The position numbers and the translations under genes are program-made. This document shows positions 48,519 to 63,252 of a DNA stretch of 64,000 bases, one piece after another (position 1 is the first letter of the stretch; the number at the start of each line of letters is the position of its first letter). The notes below the pieces were generated by a model, which saw only the letters and a program-made list of their open reading frames with translations, made no database searches and was not told the DNA's origin. The DNA is taken from the NCBI GenBank assembly GCA_964017235.1, contig OZ024935.1:89805052-89869051 (forward strand). Reading direction: 5' to 3'. The stretch comes from Sabellastarte sp. h YS-2021 (Eukaryota > Annelida > Polychaeta > Sabellida > Sabellidae).

Positions 48519-51500
48519 GTGACTACTGGTGTGGTATATAGGCCCCAGGAGGCCTGTAATTCGCCTTCTGGGGGGTGCCTTAAGATTTGCTCATATTTTG
48601 ACCAATAAGGCAGAAGTGAGGCTGTAAACCATATTTTTGGCGAGAGTGGGCACCACTAAAAGAGAAATAAGTAGTGTATTCATTAAGAAATACATACCAA
48701 GCTCAAAATACATGTATTGGGAGTGCATGTAGCGAGGGTACCATCAACAAGAAAATCAGCTCAAAACACCCCTTAAATGGGTTGGATCTGGTTCAGATTT
48801 TCACAGGAAACTCAGTTTCCACCATAGAATTAAATTGCATTTGTCTGACAAACTCGAGGGCCATATTTGGAATTTCAGTTTTTCGGGGTGTGGACCTGGT
48901 CTGCCCCCCCTCATGAGGGGTAATTTCAGGTATATCATATTGTGGTCAATCTGGAGCACTTATGGAATTTCAGACATGTTTTGATCAGAAATGAGGACAT
49001 TTTAGGCACATTTGGAGCAGTGACTACTGGTGTGGTATATAGGCCCCAGGAGGCCTGTAATTCGCCTTCTGGGGGGTGCCTTAAGATTTGCTCATATTTT
49101 GACCAATAAGGCAGAAGTGAGGCTGTAAACCATATTTTTTGGCGAGAGTGGGCACCACTAAAAGAGAAATAAGTAGTGTATTCATTAAGAAATACATACC
49201 AAGCTCAAAATACATGTATTGGGAGTGCATGTAGCGAGGGTACCATCAACAAGAAAATCAGCTCAAAACACCCCTTAAATGGGTTGGATCTGGTTCAGAT
49301 TTTCACAGGAAACTCAGTTTCCACCATAGAATTAAATTGCATTTGTCTGACAAACTCGAGGGCCATATTTGGAATTTCAGTTTTTCGGGGTGTGGACCTG
49401 GTCTGCCCCCCCTCATGAGGGGTAATTTCAGGTATATCATATTGTTGTCAATCTGGAGCACTTATGGAATTTCAGACATGTTTTGATCAGAAATGAGGAC
49501 ATTTTAGGCACATTTGGAGCAGTGACTACTGGTGTGGTATATAGGCCCCAGGAGGCCTGTAATTCGCCTTCTGGGGGGTGCCTTAAGATTTGCTCATATT
49601 TTGACCAATAAGGCAGAAGTGAGGCTGTAAACCATATTTTTTGGCGAGAGTGGGCACCACTAAAAGAGAAATAAGTAGTGTATTCATTAAGAAATACATA
49701 CCAAGCTCAAAATACATGTATTGGGAGTGCATGTAGCGAGGGTACCATCAACAAGAAAATCAGCTCAAAACACCCCTTAAATGGGTTGGATCTGGTTCAG
49801 ATTTTCACAGGAAACTCAGTTTCCACCATAGAATTAAATTGCATTTGTCTGACAAACTCGAGGGCCATATTTGGAATTTCAGTTTTTCGGGGTGTGGACC
49901 TGGTCTGCCCCCCCTCATGAGGGGTAATTTCAGGTATATCATATTGTGGTCAATCTGGAGCACTTATGGAATTTCAGACATGTTTTGATCAGAAATGAGG
50001 ACATTTTAGGCACATTTGGAGCAGTGACTACTGGTGTGGTATATAGGCCCCAGGAGGCCTGTAATTCGCCTTCTGGGGGGTGCCTTAAGATTTGCTCATA
50101 TTTTGACCAATAAGGCAGAAGTGAGGCTGTAAACCATATTTTTTGGCGAGAGTGGGCACCACTAAAAGAGAAATAAGTAGTGTATTCATTAAGAAATACA
50201 TACCAAGCTCAAAATACATGTATTGGGAGTGCATGTAGCGAGGGTACCATCAACAAGAAAATCAGCTCAAAACACCCCTTAAATGGGTTGGATCTGGTTC
50301 AGATTTTCACAGGAAACTCAGTTTCCACCATAGAATTAAATTGCATTTGTCTGACAAACTCGAGGGCCATATTTGGAATTTCAGTTTTTCGGGGTGTGGA
50401 CCTGGTCTGCCCCCCCTCATGAGGGGTAATTTCAGGTATATCATATTGTGGTCAATCTGGAGCACTTATGGAATTTCAGACATGTTTTGATCAGAAATGA
50501 GGACATTTTAGGCACATTTGGAGCAGTGACTACTGGTGTGGTATATAGGCCCCAGGAGGCCTGTAATTCGCCTTCTGGGGGGTGCCTTAAGATTTGCTCA
50601 TATTTTGACCAATAAGGCAGAAGTGAGGCTGTAAACCATATTTTTTGGCGAGAGTGGGCACCACTAAAAGAGAAATAAGTAGTGTATTCATTAAGAAATA
50701 CATACCAAGCTCAAAATACATGTATTGGGAGTGCATGTAGCGAGGGTACCATCAACAAGAAAATCAGCTCAAAACACCCCTTAAATGGGTTGGATCTGGT
50801 TCAGATTTTCACAGGAAACTCAGTTTCCACCATAGAATTAAATTGCATTTGTCTGACAAACTCGAGGGCCATATTTGGAATTTCAGTTTTTCGGGGTGTG
50901 GACCTGGTCTGCCCCCCCTCATGAGGGGTAATTTCAGGTATATCATATTGTTGTCAATCTGGAGCACTTATGGAATTTCAGACATGTTTTGATCAGAAAT
51001 GAGGACATTTTAGGCACATTTGGAGCAGTGACTACTGGTGTGGTATATAGGCCCCAGGAGGCCTGTAATTTGCCTTCTGGGGGGTGCCTTAAGATTTGCT
51101 CATATTTTGACCAATAAGGCAGAAGTGAGGCTGTAAACCATATTTTTTGGCGAGAGTGGGCACCACTAAAAGAGAAATAAGTAGTGTATTCATTAAGAAA
51201 TACATACCAAGCTCAAAATACATGTATTGGGAGTGCATGTAGCGAGGGTACCATCAACAAGAAAATCAGCTCAAAACACCCCTTAAATGGGTTGGATCTG
51301 GTTCAGATTTTCACAGGAAACTCAGTTTCCACCATAGAATTAAATTGCATTTGTCTGACAAACTCGAGGGCCATATTTGGAATTTCAGTTTTTCGGGGTG
51401 TGGACCTGGTCTGCCCCCCCTCATGAGGGGTAATTTCAGGTATATCATATTGTGGTCAATCTGGAGCACTTATGGAATTTCAGACATGTTTTGATCAGAA

Positions 51501-54309
51501 ATGAGGACATTTTAGGCACATTTGGAGCAGTGACTACTGGTGTGGTATATAGGCCCCAGGAGGCCTGTAATTCGCCTTCTGGGGGGTGCCTTAAGATTTG
51601 CTCATATTTTGACCAATAAGGCAGAAGTGAGGCTGTAAACCATATTTTTTGGCGAGAGTGGGCACCACTAAAAGAGAAATAAGTAGTGTATTCATTAAGA
51701 AATACATACCAAGCTCAAAATACATGTATTGGGAGTGCATGTAGCGAGGGTACCATCAACAAGAAAATCAGCTCAAAACACCCCTTAAATGGGTTGGATC
51801 TGGTTCAGATTTTCACAGGAAACTCAGTTTCCACCATAGAATTAAATTGCATTTGTCTGACAAACTCGAGGGCCATATTTGGAATTTCAGTTTTTCGGGG
51901 TGTGGACCTGGTCTGCCCCCCCTCATGAGGGGTAATTTCAGGTATATCATATTGTGGTCAATCTGGAGCACTTATGGAATTTCAGACATGTTTTGATCAG
52001 AAATGAGGACATTTTAGGCACATTTGGAGCAGTGACTACTGGTGTGGTATATAGGCCCCAGGAGGCCTGTAATTCGCCTTCTGGGGGGTGCCTTAAGATT
52101 TGCTCATATTTTGACCAATAAGGCAGAAGTGAGGCTGTAAACCATATTTTTTGGCGAGAGTGGGCACCACTAAAAGAGAAATAAGTAGTGTATTCATTAA
52201 GAAATACATACCAAGCTCAAAATACATGTATTGGGAGTGCATGTAGCGAGGGTACCATCAACAAGAAAATCAGCTCAAAACACCCCTTAAATGGGTTGGA
52301 TCTGGTTCAGATTTTCACAGGAAACTCAGTTTCCACCATAGAATTAAATTGCATTTGTCTGACAAACTCGAGGGCCATATTTGGAATTTCAGTTTTTCGG
52401 GGTGTGGACCTGGTCTGCCCCCCCTCATGAGGGGTAATTTCAGGTATATCATATTGTGGTCAATCTGGAGCACTTATGGAATTTCAGACATGTTTTGATC
52501 AGAAATGAGGACATTTTAGGCACATTTGGAGCAGTGACTACTGGTGTGGTATATAGGCCCCAGGAGGCCTGTAATTCGCCTTCTGGGGGGTGCCTTAAGA
52601 TTTGCTCATATTTTGACCAATAAGGCAGAAGTGAGGCTGTAAACCATATTTTTTGGCGAGAGTGGGCACCACTAAAAGAGAAATAAGTAGTGTATTCATT
52701 AAGAAATACATACCAAGCTCAAAATACATGTATTGGGAGTGCATGTAGCGAGGGTACCATCAACAAGAAAATCAGCTCAAAACACCCCTTAAATGGGTTG
52801 GATCTGGTTCAGATTTTCACAGGAAACTCAGTTTCCACCATAGAATTAAATTGCATTTGTCTGACAAACTCGAGGGCCATATTTGGAATTTCAGTTTTTC
52901 GGGGTGTGGACCTGGTCTGCCCCCCCTCATGAGGGGTAATTTCAGGTATATCATATTGTTGTCAATCTGGAGCACTTATGGAATTTCAGACATGTTTTGA
53001 TCAGAAATGAGGACATTTTAGGCACATTTGGAGCAGTGACTACTGGTGTGGTATATAGGCCCCAGGAGGCCTGTAATTTGCCTTCTGGGGGGTGCCTTAA
53101 GATTTGCTCATATTTTGACCAATAAGGCAGAAGTGAGGCTGTAAACCATATTTTTTGGCGAGAGTGGGCACCACTAAAAGAGAAATAAGTAGTGTATTCA
53201 TTAAGAAATACATACCAAGCTCAAAATACATGTATTGGGAGTGCATGTAGCGAGGGTACCATCAACAAGAAAATCAGCTCAAAACACCCCTTAAATGGGT
53301 TGGATCTGGTTCAGATTTTCACAGGAAACTCAGTTTCCACCATAGAATTAAATTGCATTTGTCTGACAAACTCGAGGGCCATATTTGGAATTTCAGTTTT
53401 TCGGGGTGTGGACCTGGTCTGCCCCCCCTCATGAGGGGTAATTTCAGGTATATCATATTGTGGTCAATCTGGAGCACTTATGGAATTTCAGACATGTTTT
53501 GATCAGAAATGAGGACATTTTAGGCACATTTGGAGCAGTGACTACTGGTGTGGTATATAGGCCCCAGGAGGCCTGTAATTCGCCTTCTGGGGGGTGCCTT
53601 AAGATTTGCTCATATTTTGACCAATAAGGCAGAAGTGAGGCTGTAAACCATATTTTTTGGCGAGAGTGGGCACCACTAAAAGAGAAATAAGTAGTGTATT
53701 CATTAAGAAATACATACCAAGCTCAAAATACATGTATTGGGAGTGCATGTAGCGAGGGTACCATCAACAAGAAAATCAGCTCAAAACACCCCTTAAATGG
53801 GTTGGATCTGGTTCAGATTTTCACAGGAAACTCAGTTTCCACCATAGAATTAAATTGCATTTGTCTGACAAACTCGAGGGCCATATTTGGAATTTCAGTT
53901 TTTCGGGGTGTGGACCTGGTCTGCCCCCCCTCATGAGGGGTAATTTCAGGTATATCATATTGTGGTCAATCTGGAGCACTTATGGAATTTCAGACATGTT
54001 TTGATCAGAAATGAGGACATTTTAGGCACATTTGGAGCAGTGACTACTGGTGTGGTATATAGGCCCCAGGAGGCCTGTAATTCGCCTTCTGGGGGGTGCC
54101 TTAAGATTTGCTCATATTTTGACCAATAAGGCAGAAGTGAGGCTGTAAACCATATTTTTTGGCGAGAGTGGGCACCACTAAAAGAGAAATAAGTAGTGTA
54201 TTCATTAAGAAATACATACCAAGCTCAAAATACATGTATTGGGAGTGCATGTAGCGAGGGTACCATCAACAAGAAAATCAGCTCAAAACACCCCTTAAAT
54301 GGGTTGGAT

Positions 54310-57300
54310 TTGGTTCAGATTTTCACAGGAAACTCAGTTTCCACCATAGAATTAAATTGCATTTGTCTGACAAACTCGAGGGCCATATTTGGAATTTCAG
54401 TTTTTCGGGATGTGGACCTGGTCTGCCCCCCCTCATGAGGGGTAATTTCAGGTATATCATATTGTTGTCAATCTGGAGCACTTATGGAATTTCAGACATG
54501 TTTTGATCAGAAATGAGGACATTTTAGGCACATTTGGAGCAGTGACTACTGGTGTGGTATATAGGCCCCAGGAGGCCTGTAATTCGCCTTTTGGGGGGTG
54601 CCTTAAGATTTGCTCATATTTTGACCAATAAGGCAGAAGTGAGGCTGTAAACCATATTTTTTGGCGAGAGTGGGCACCACTAAAAGAGAAATAAGTAGTG
54701 TATTCATTAAGAAATACATACCAAGCTCAAAATACATGTATTGGGAGTGCATGTAGCGAGGGTACCATCAACAAGAAAATCAGCTCAAAACACCCCTTAA
54801 ATGGGTTGGATCTGGTTCAGATTTTCACAGGAAACTCAGTTTCCACCATAGAATTAAATTGCATTTGTCTGACAAACTCGAGGGCCATATTTGGAATTTC
54901 AGTTTTTCGGGGTGTGGACCTGGTCTGCCCCCCCCATGAGGGGTAATTTCAGGTATATCATATTGTGGTCAATCTGGAGCACTTATGGAATTTCAGACAT
55001 GTTTTGATCAGAAATGAGGACATTTTAGGCACATTTGGAGCAGTGACTACTGGTGTGGTATATAGGCCCCAGGAGGCCTGTAATTCGCCTTCTGGGGGGT
55101 GCCTTAAGATTTGCTCATATTTTGACCAATAAGGCAGAAGTGAGGCTGTAAACCATATTTTTTGGCGAGAGTGGGCACCACTAAAAGAGAAATAAGTAGT
55201 GTATTCATTAAGAAATACATACCAAGCTCAAAATACATGTATTGGGAGTGCATGTAGCGAGGGTACCATCAACAAGAAAATCAGCTCAAAACACCCCTTA
55301 AATGGGTTGGATCTGGTTCAGATTTTCACAGGAAACTCAGTTTCCACCATAGAATTAAATTGCATTTGTCTGACAAACTCGAGGGCCATATTTGGAATTT
55401 CAGTTTTTCGGGGTGTGGACCTGGTCTGCCCCCCCTCATGAGGGGTAATTTCAGGTATATCATATTGTGGTCAATCTGGAGCACTTATGGAATTTCAGAC
55501 ATGTTTTGATCAGAAATGAGGACATTTTAGGCACATTTGGAGCAGTGACTACTGGTGTGGTATATAGGCCCCAGGAGGCCTGTAATTCGCCTTCTGGGGG
55601 GTGCCTTAAGATTTGCTCATATTTTGACCAATAAGGCAGAAGTGAGGCTGTAAACCATATTTTTTGGCGAGAGTGGGCACCACTAAAAGAGAAATAAGTA
55701 GTGTATTCATTAAGAAATACATACCAAGCTCAAAATACATGTATTGGGAGTGCATGTAGCGAGGGTACCATCAACAAGAAAATCAGCTCAAAACACCCCT
55801 TAAATGGGTTGGATCTGGTTCAGATTTTCACAGGAAACTCAGTTTCCACCATAGAATTAAATTGCATTTGTCTGACAAACTCGAGGGCCATATTTGGAAT
55901 TTCAGTTTTTCGGGGTGTGGACCTGGTCTGCCCCCCCTCATGAGGGGTAATTTCAGGTATATCATATTGTTGTCAATCTGGAGCACTTATGGAATTTCAG
56001 ACATGTTTTGATCAGAAATGAGGACATTTTAGGCACATTTGGAGCAGTGACTACTGGTGTGGTATATAGGCCCCAGGAGGCCTGTAATTTGCCTTCTGGG
56101 GGGTGCCTTAAGATTTGCTCATATTTTGACCAATAAGGCAGAAGTGAGGCTGTAAACCATATTTTTTGGCGAGAGTGGGCACCACTAAAAGAGAAATAAG
56201 TAGTGTATTCATTAAGAAATACATACCAAGCTCAAAATACATGTATTGGGAGTGCATGTAGCGAGGGTACCATCAACAAGAAAATCAGCTCAAAACACCC
56301 CTTAAATGGGTTGGATCTGGTTCAGATTTTCACAGGAAACTCAGTTTCCACCATAGAATTAAATTGCATTTGTCTGACAAACTCGAGGGCCATATTTGGA
56401 ATTTCAGTTTTTCGGGGTGTGGACCTGGTCTGCCCCCCCTCATGAGGGGTAATTTCAGGTATATCATATTGTGGTCAATCTGGAGCACTTATGGAATTTC
56501 AGACATGTTTTGATCAGAAATGAGGACATTTTAGGCACATTTGGAGCAGTGACTACTGGTGTGGTATATAGGCCCCAGGAGGCCTGTAATTCGCCTTCTG
56601 GGGGGTGCCTTAATATTTGCTCATATTTTGACCAATAAGGCAGAAGTGAGGCTGTAAACCATATTTTTTGGCGAGAGTGGGCACCACTAAAAGAGAAATA
56701 AGTAGTGTATTCATTAAGAAATACATACCAAGCTCAAAATACATGTATTGGGAGTGCATGTAGCGAGGGTACCATCAACAAGAAAATCAGCTCAAAACAC
56801 CCCTTAAATGGGTTGGATCTGGTTCAGATTTTCACAGGAAACTCAGTTTCCACCATAGAATTAAATTGCATTTGTCTGACAAACTCGAGGGCCATATTTG
56901 GAATTTCAGTTTTTCGGGGTGTGGACCTGGTCTGCCCCCCCTCATGAGGGGTAATTTCAGGTATATCATATTGTGGTCAATCTGGAGCACTTATGGAATT
57001 TCAGACATGTTTTGATCAGAAATGAGGACATTTTAGGCACATTTGGAGCAGTGACTACTGGTGTGGTATATAGGCCCCAGGAGGCCTGTAATTCGCCTTC
57101 TGGGGGGTGCCTTAAGATTTGCTCATATTTTGACCAATAAGGCAGAAGTGAGGCTGTAAACCATATTTTTTGGCGAGAGTGGGCACCACTAAAAGAGAAA
57201 TAAGTAGTGTATTCATTAAGAAATACATACCAAGCTCAAAATACATGTATTGGGAGTGCATGTAGCGAGGGTACCATCAACAAGAAAATCAGCTCAAAAC

Positions 57301-58054
57301 ACCCCTTAAATGGGTTGGATCTGGTTCAGATTTTCACAGGAAACTCAGTTTCCACCATAGAATTAAATTGCATTTGTCTGACAAACTCGAGGGCCATATT
57401 TGGAATTTCAGTTTTTCGGGGTGTGGACCTGGTCTGCCCCCCCTCATGAGGGGTAATTTCAGGTATATCATATTGTTGTCAATCTGGAGCACTTATGGAA
57501 TTTCAGACATGTTTTGATCAGAAATGAGGACATTTTAGGCACATTTGGAGCAGTGACTACTGGTGTGGTATATAGGCCCCAGGAGGCCTGTAATTTGCCT
57601 TCTGGGGGGTGCCTTAAGATTTGCTCATATTTTGACCAATAAGGCAGAAGTGAGGCTGTAAACCATATTTTTTGGCGAGAGTGGGCACCACTAAAAGAGA
57701 AATAAGTAGTGTATTCATTAAGAAATACATACCAAGCTCAAAATACATGTATTGGGAGTGCATGTAGCGAGGGTACCATCAACAAGAAAATCAGCTCAAA
57801 ACACCCCTTAAATGGGTTGGATCTGGTTCAGATTTTCACAGGAAACTCAGTTTCCACCATAGAATTAAATTGCATTTGTCTGACAAACTCGAGGGCCATA
57901 TTTGGAATTTCAGTTTTTCGGGGTGTGGACCTGGTCTGCCCCCCCTCATGAGGGGTAATTTCAGGTATATCATATTGTGGTCAATCTGGAGCACTTATGG
58001 AATTTCAGACATGTTTTGATCAGAAATGAGGACATTTTAGGCACATTTGGAGCA
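54310..58054 (+). repeat. Duplicated segment, copy 1 (offset 5,198 bp)
   Basis: Shares c243T, c343A, c22T, the one-base loss near c366, c38T and the c399T/c16T order with 59,508-63,252. The left limit is between the T run at 53,653 (T6 here, T5 in the partner) and 54,310. Confidence 0.82.
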
Positions 58055-58556
58055 GTGACTACTGGTGTGGTATATAGGCCCCAGGAGGCCTGTAATTCGC
58101 CTTCTGGGGGGTGCCTTAAGATTTGCTCATATTTTGACCAATAAGGCAGAAGTGAGGCTGTAAACCATATTTTTTGGCGAGAGTGGGCACCACTAAAAGA
58201 GAAATAAGTAGTGTATTCATTAAGAAATACATACCAAGCTCAAAATACATGTATTGGGAGTGCATGTAGCGAGGGTACCATCAACAAGAAAATCAGCTCA
58301 AAACACCCCTTAAATGGGTTAGCTCTGGTTCAGATTTTCACAGGAAACTCAGTTTCCACCATAGAATTAAATTGCATTTGTCTGACAAACTCGAGGGCCA
58401 TATTTGGAATTTCAGTTTTTCGGGGTGTGGACCTGGTCTGCCCCCCCTCATGAGGGGTAATTTCAGGTATATCATATTGTGGTCAATCTGGAGCACTTAT
58501 GGAATTTCAGACATGTTTTGATCAGAAATGAGGACATTTTAGGCACATTTGGAGCA

Positions 58557-58736
58557 TTACATGTCTGAACACAAATTATTTAACCCGAATATTGCTGTTA
58601 AAATGGTGTAAAATACATGTAAATCAGCCCAAATGAGTAGTAAATGTTGGTCTATAATTCTGAAATTTGGCAAGAAAATAGTCTGTAACCCACTAAATCT
58701 GACTGCATAGGTTTTAGAATTACATCCAGTATAGCA
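58557..58736 (+). repeat. 180-bp segment, copy 17 (i160A)
   Basis: First segment after the long gap. It follows the monomer with the private c239A/c241C pair and precedes a T5 monomer. Confidence 0.94.
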
Positions 58737-59507
58737 GTGACTACTGGTGTGGTATATAGGCCCCAGGAGGCCTGTAATTCGCCTTCTGGGGGGTGCCTTA
58801 AGATTTGCTCATATTTTGACCAATAAGGCAGAAGTGAGGCTGTAAACCATATTTTTGGCGAGAGTGGGCACCACTAAAAGAGAAATAAGTAGTGTATTCA
58901 TTAAGAAATACATACCAAGCTCAAAATACATGTATTGGGAGTGCATGTAGCGAGGGTACCATCAACAAGAAAATCAGCTCAAAACACCCCTTAAATGGGT
59001 TGGATCTGGTTCAGATTTTCACAGGAAACTCAGTTTCCACCATAGAATTAAATTGCATTTGTCTGACAAACTCGAGGGCCATATTTGGAATTTCAGTTTT
59101 TCGGGGTGTGGACCTGGTCTGCCCCCCCTCATGAGGGGTAATTTCAGGTATATCATATTGTGGTCAATCTGGAGCACTTATGGAATTTCAGACATGTTTT
59201 GATCAGAAATGAGGACATTTTAGGCACATTTGGAGCAGTGACTACTGGTGTGGTATATAGGCCCCAGGAGGCCTGTAATTCGCCTTCTGGGGGGTGCCTT
59301 AAGATTTGCTCATATTTTGACCAATAAGGCAGAAGTGAGGCTGTAAACCATATTTTTTGGCGAGAGTGGGCACCACTAAAAGAGAAATAAGTAGTGTATT
59401 CATTAAGAAATACATACCAAGCTCAAAATACATGTATTGGGAGTGCATGTAGCGAGGGTACCATCAACAAGAAAATCAGCTCAAAACACCCCTTAAATGG
59501 GTTGGAT

Positions 59508-62500
59508 TTGGTTCAGATTTTCACAGGAAACTCAGTTTCCACCATAGAATTAAATTGCATTTGTCTGACAAACTCGAGGGCCATATTTGGAATTTCAGTT
59601 TTTCGGGATGTGGACCTGGTCTGCCCCCCCTCATGAGAGGTAATTTCAGGTATATCATATTGTTGTCAATCTGGAGCACTTATGGAATTTCAGACATGTT
59701 TTGATCAGAAATGAGGACATTTTAGGCACATTTGGAGCAGTGACTACTGGTGTGGTATATAGGCCCCAGGAGGCCTGTAATTCGCCTTTTGGGGGGTGCC
59801 TTAAGATTTGCTCATATTTTGACCAATAAGGCAGAAGTGAGGCTGTAAACCATATTTTTTGGCGAGAGTGGGCACCACTAAAAGAGAAATAAGTAGTGTA
59901 TTCATTAAGAAATACATACCAAGCTCAAAATACATGTATTGGGAGTGCATGTAGCGAGGGTACCATCAACAAGAAAATCAGCTCAAAACACCCCTTAAAT
60001 GGGTTGGATCTGGTTCAGATTTTCACAGGAAACTCAGTTTCCACCATAGAATTAAATTGCATTTGTCTGACAAACTCGAGGGCCATATTTGGAATTTCAG
60101 TTTTTCGGGGTGTGGACCTGGTCTGCCCCCCCCATGAGGGGTAATTTCAGGTATATCATATTGTGGTCAATCTGGAGCACTTATGGAATTTCAGACATGT
60201 TTTGATCAGAAATGAGGACATTTTAGGCACATTTGGAGCAGTGACTACTGGTGTGGTATATAGGCCCCAGGAGGCCTGTAATTCGCCTTCTGGGGGGTGC
60301 CTTAAGATTTGCTCATATTTTGACCAATAAGGCAGAAGTGAGGCTGTAAACCATATTTTTTGGCGAGAGTGGGCACCACTAAAAGAGAAATAAGTAGTGT
60401 ATTCATTAAGAAATACATACCAAGCTCAAAATACATGTATTGGGAGTGCATGTAGCGAGGGTACCATCAACAAGAAAATCAGCTCAAAACACCCCTTAAA
60501 TGGGTTGGATCTGGTTCAGATTTTCACAGGAAACTCAGTTTCCACCATAGAATTAAATTGCATTTGTCTGACAAACTCGAGGGCCATATTTGGAATTTCA
60601 GTTTTTCGGGGTGTGGACCTGGTCTGCCCCCCCTCATGAGGGGTAATTTCAGGTATATCATATTGTGGTCAATCTGGAGCACTTATGGAATTTCAGACAT
60701 GTTTTGATCAGAAATGAGGACATTTTAGGCACATTTGGAGCAGTGACTACTGGTGTGGTATATAGGCCCCAGGAGGCCTGTAATTCGCCTTCTGGGGGGT
60801 GCCTTAAGATTTGCTCATATTTTGACCAATAAGGCAGAAGTGAGGCTGTAAACCATATTTTTTGGCGAGAGTGGGCACCACTAAAAGAGAAATAAGTAGT
60901 GTATTCATTAAGAAATACATACCAAGCTCAAAATACATGTATTGGGAGTGCATGTAGCGAGGGTACCATCAACAAGAAAATCAGCTCAAAACACCCCTTA
61001 AATGGGTTGGATCTGGTTCAGATTTTCACAGGAAACTCAGTTTCCACCATAGAATTAAATTGCATTTGTCTGACAAACTCGAGGGCCATATTTGGAATTT
61101 CAGTTTTTCGGGGTGTGGACCTGGTCTGCCCCCCCTCATGAGGGGTAATTTCAGGTATATCATATTGTTGTCAATCTGGAGCACTTATGGAATTTCAGAC
61201 ATGTTTTGATCAGAAATGAGGACATTTTAGGCACATTTGGAGCAGTGACTACTGGTGTGGTATATAGGCCCCAGGAGGCCTGTAATTTGCCTTCTGGGGG
61301 GTGCCTTAAGATTTGCTCATATTTTGACCAATAAGGCAGAAGTGAGGCTGTAAACCATATTTTTTGGCGAGAGTGGGCACCACTAAAAGAGAAATAAGTA
61401 GTGTATTCATTAAGAAATACATACCAAGCTCAAAATACATGTATTGGGAGTGCATGTAGCGAGGGTACCATCAACAAGAAAATCAGCTCAAAACACCCCT
61501 TAAATGGGTTGGATCTGGTTCAGATTTTCACAGGAAACTCAGTTTCCACCATAGAATTAAATTGCATTTGTCTGACAAACTCGAGGGCCATATTTGGAAT
61601 TTCAGTTTTTCGGGGTGTGGACCTGGTCTGCCCCCCCTCATGAGGGGTAATTTCAGGTATATCATATTGTGGTCAATCTGGAGCACTTATGGAATTTCAG
61701 ACATGTTTTGATCAGAAATGAGGACATTTTAGGCACATTTGGAGCAGTGACTACTGGTGTGGTATATAGGCCCCAGGAGGCCTGTAATTCGCCTTCTGGG
61801 GGGTGCCTTAATATTTGCTCATATTTTGACCAATAAGGCAGAAGTGAGGCTGTAAACCATATTTTTTGGCGAGAGTGGGCACCACTAAAAGAGAAATAAG
61901 TAGTGTATTCATTAAGAAATACATACCAAGCTCAAAATACATGTATTGGGAGTGCATGTAGCGAGGGTACCATCAACAAGAAAATCAGCTCAAAACACCC
62001 CTTAAATGGGTTGGATCTGGTTCAGATTTTCACAGGAAACTCAGTTTCCACCATAGAATTAAATTGCATTTGTCTGACAAACTCGAGGGCCATATTTGGA
62101 ATTTCAGTTTTTCGGGGTGTGGACCTGGTCTGCCCCCCCTCATGAGGGGTAATTTCAGGTATATCATATTGTGGTCAATCTGGAGCACTTATGGAATTTC
62201 AGACATGTTTTGATCAGAAATGAGGACATTTTAGGCACATTTGGAGCAGTGACTACTGGTGTGGTATATAGGCCCCAGGAGGCCTGTAATTCGCCTTCTG
62301 GGGGGTGCCTTAAGATTTGCTCATATTTTGACCAATAAGGCAGAAGTGAGGCTGTAAACCATATTTTTTGGCGAGAGTGGGCACCACTAAAAGAGAAATA
62401 AGTAGTGTATTCATTAAGAAATACATACCAAGCTCAAAATACATGTATTGGGAGTGCATGTAGCGAGGGTACCATCAACAAGAAAATCAGCTCAAAACAC

Positions 62501-63252
62501 CCCTTAAATGGGTTGGATCTGGTTCAGATTTTCACAGGAAACTCAGTTTCCACCATAGAATTAAATTGCATTTGTCTGACAAACTCGAGGGCCATATTTG
62601 GAATTTCAGTTTTTCGGGGTGTGGACCTGGTCTGCCCCCCCTCATGAGGGGTAATTTCAGGTATATCATATTGTTGTCAATCTGGAGCACTTATGGAATT
62701 TCAGACATGTTTTGATCAGAAATGAGGACATTTTAGGCACATTTGGAGCAGTGACTACTGGTGTGGTATATAGGCCCCAGGAGGCCTGTAATTTGCCTTC
62801 TGGGGGGTGCCTTAAGATTTGCTCATATTTTGACCAATAAGGCAGAAGTGAGGCTGTAAACCATATTTTTTGGCGAGAGTGGGCACCACTAAAAGAGAAA
62901 TAAGTAGTGTATTCATTAAGAAATACATACCAAGCTCAAAATACATGTATTGGGAGTGCATGTAGCGAGGGTACCATCAACAAGAAAATCAGCTCAAAAC
63001 ACCCCTTAAATGGGTTGGATCTGGTTCAGATTTTCACAGGAAACTCAGTTTCCACCATAGAATTAAATTGCATTTGTCTGACAAACTCGAGGGCCATATT
63101 TGGAATTTCAGTTTTTCGGGGTGTGGACCTGGTCTGCCCCCCCTCATGAGGGGTAATTTCAGGTATATCATATTGTGGTCAATCTGGAGCACTTATGGAA
63201 TTTCAGACATGTTTTGATCAGAAATGAGGACATTTTAGGCACATTTGGAGCA
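59508..63252 (+). repeat. Duplicated segment, copy 2 (offset 5,198 bp)
   Basis: Partner of 54,310-58,054. A private c373A (59,638) arose after duplication. At the right end this copy goes directly into a 180-bp segment, whereas copy 1 has one more monomer (58,083-58,556) before its segment. Confidence 0.82.

Larger units (their letters stand above)
43686..50449 (+). repeat. Tandem duplication, copy 2 (period 6,884 bp)
   Basis: Second copy of the 6,884-bp unit. The match ends between 50,450 and 50,569, where the next monomer has c16C instead of the c16T that opens the unit. The diagnostic pair c441A plus c479A (47,803 and 47,841) occurs only here and at 40,919/40,957. Confidence 0.82.
48519..58736 (+). 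repeat. 20-monomer block, 10,218 bp, with one 180-bp segment only at its end
   Basis: Twenty monomers, from 48,547 to 58,083, run without a 180-bp segment until 58,557. c399T recurs every three or four monomers (49,048, 50,554, 52,562, 54,068, 55,573, 57,079). From 54,068 the private markers c243T (54,310), c343A (54,410), c22T (54,591), the one-base loss near c366 (about 54,935) and c38T (56,614) appear, all repeated 5,198 bp downstream. The last monomer has a private pair of changes, c239A (58,321) and c241C (58,323). Confidence 0.88.
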
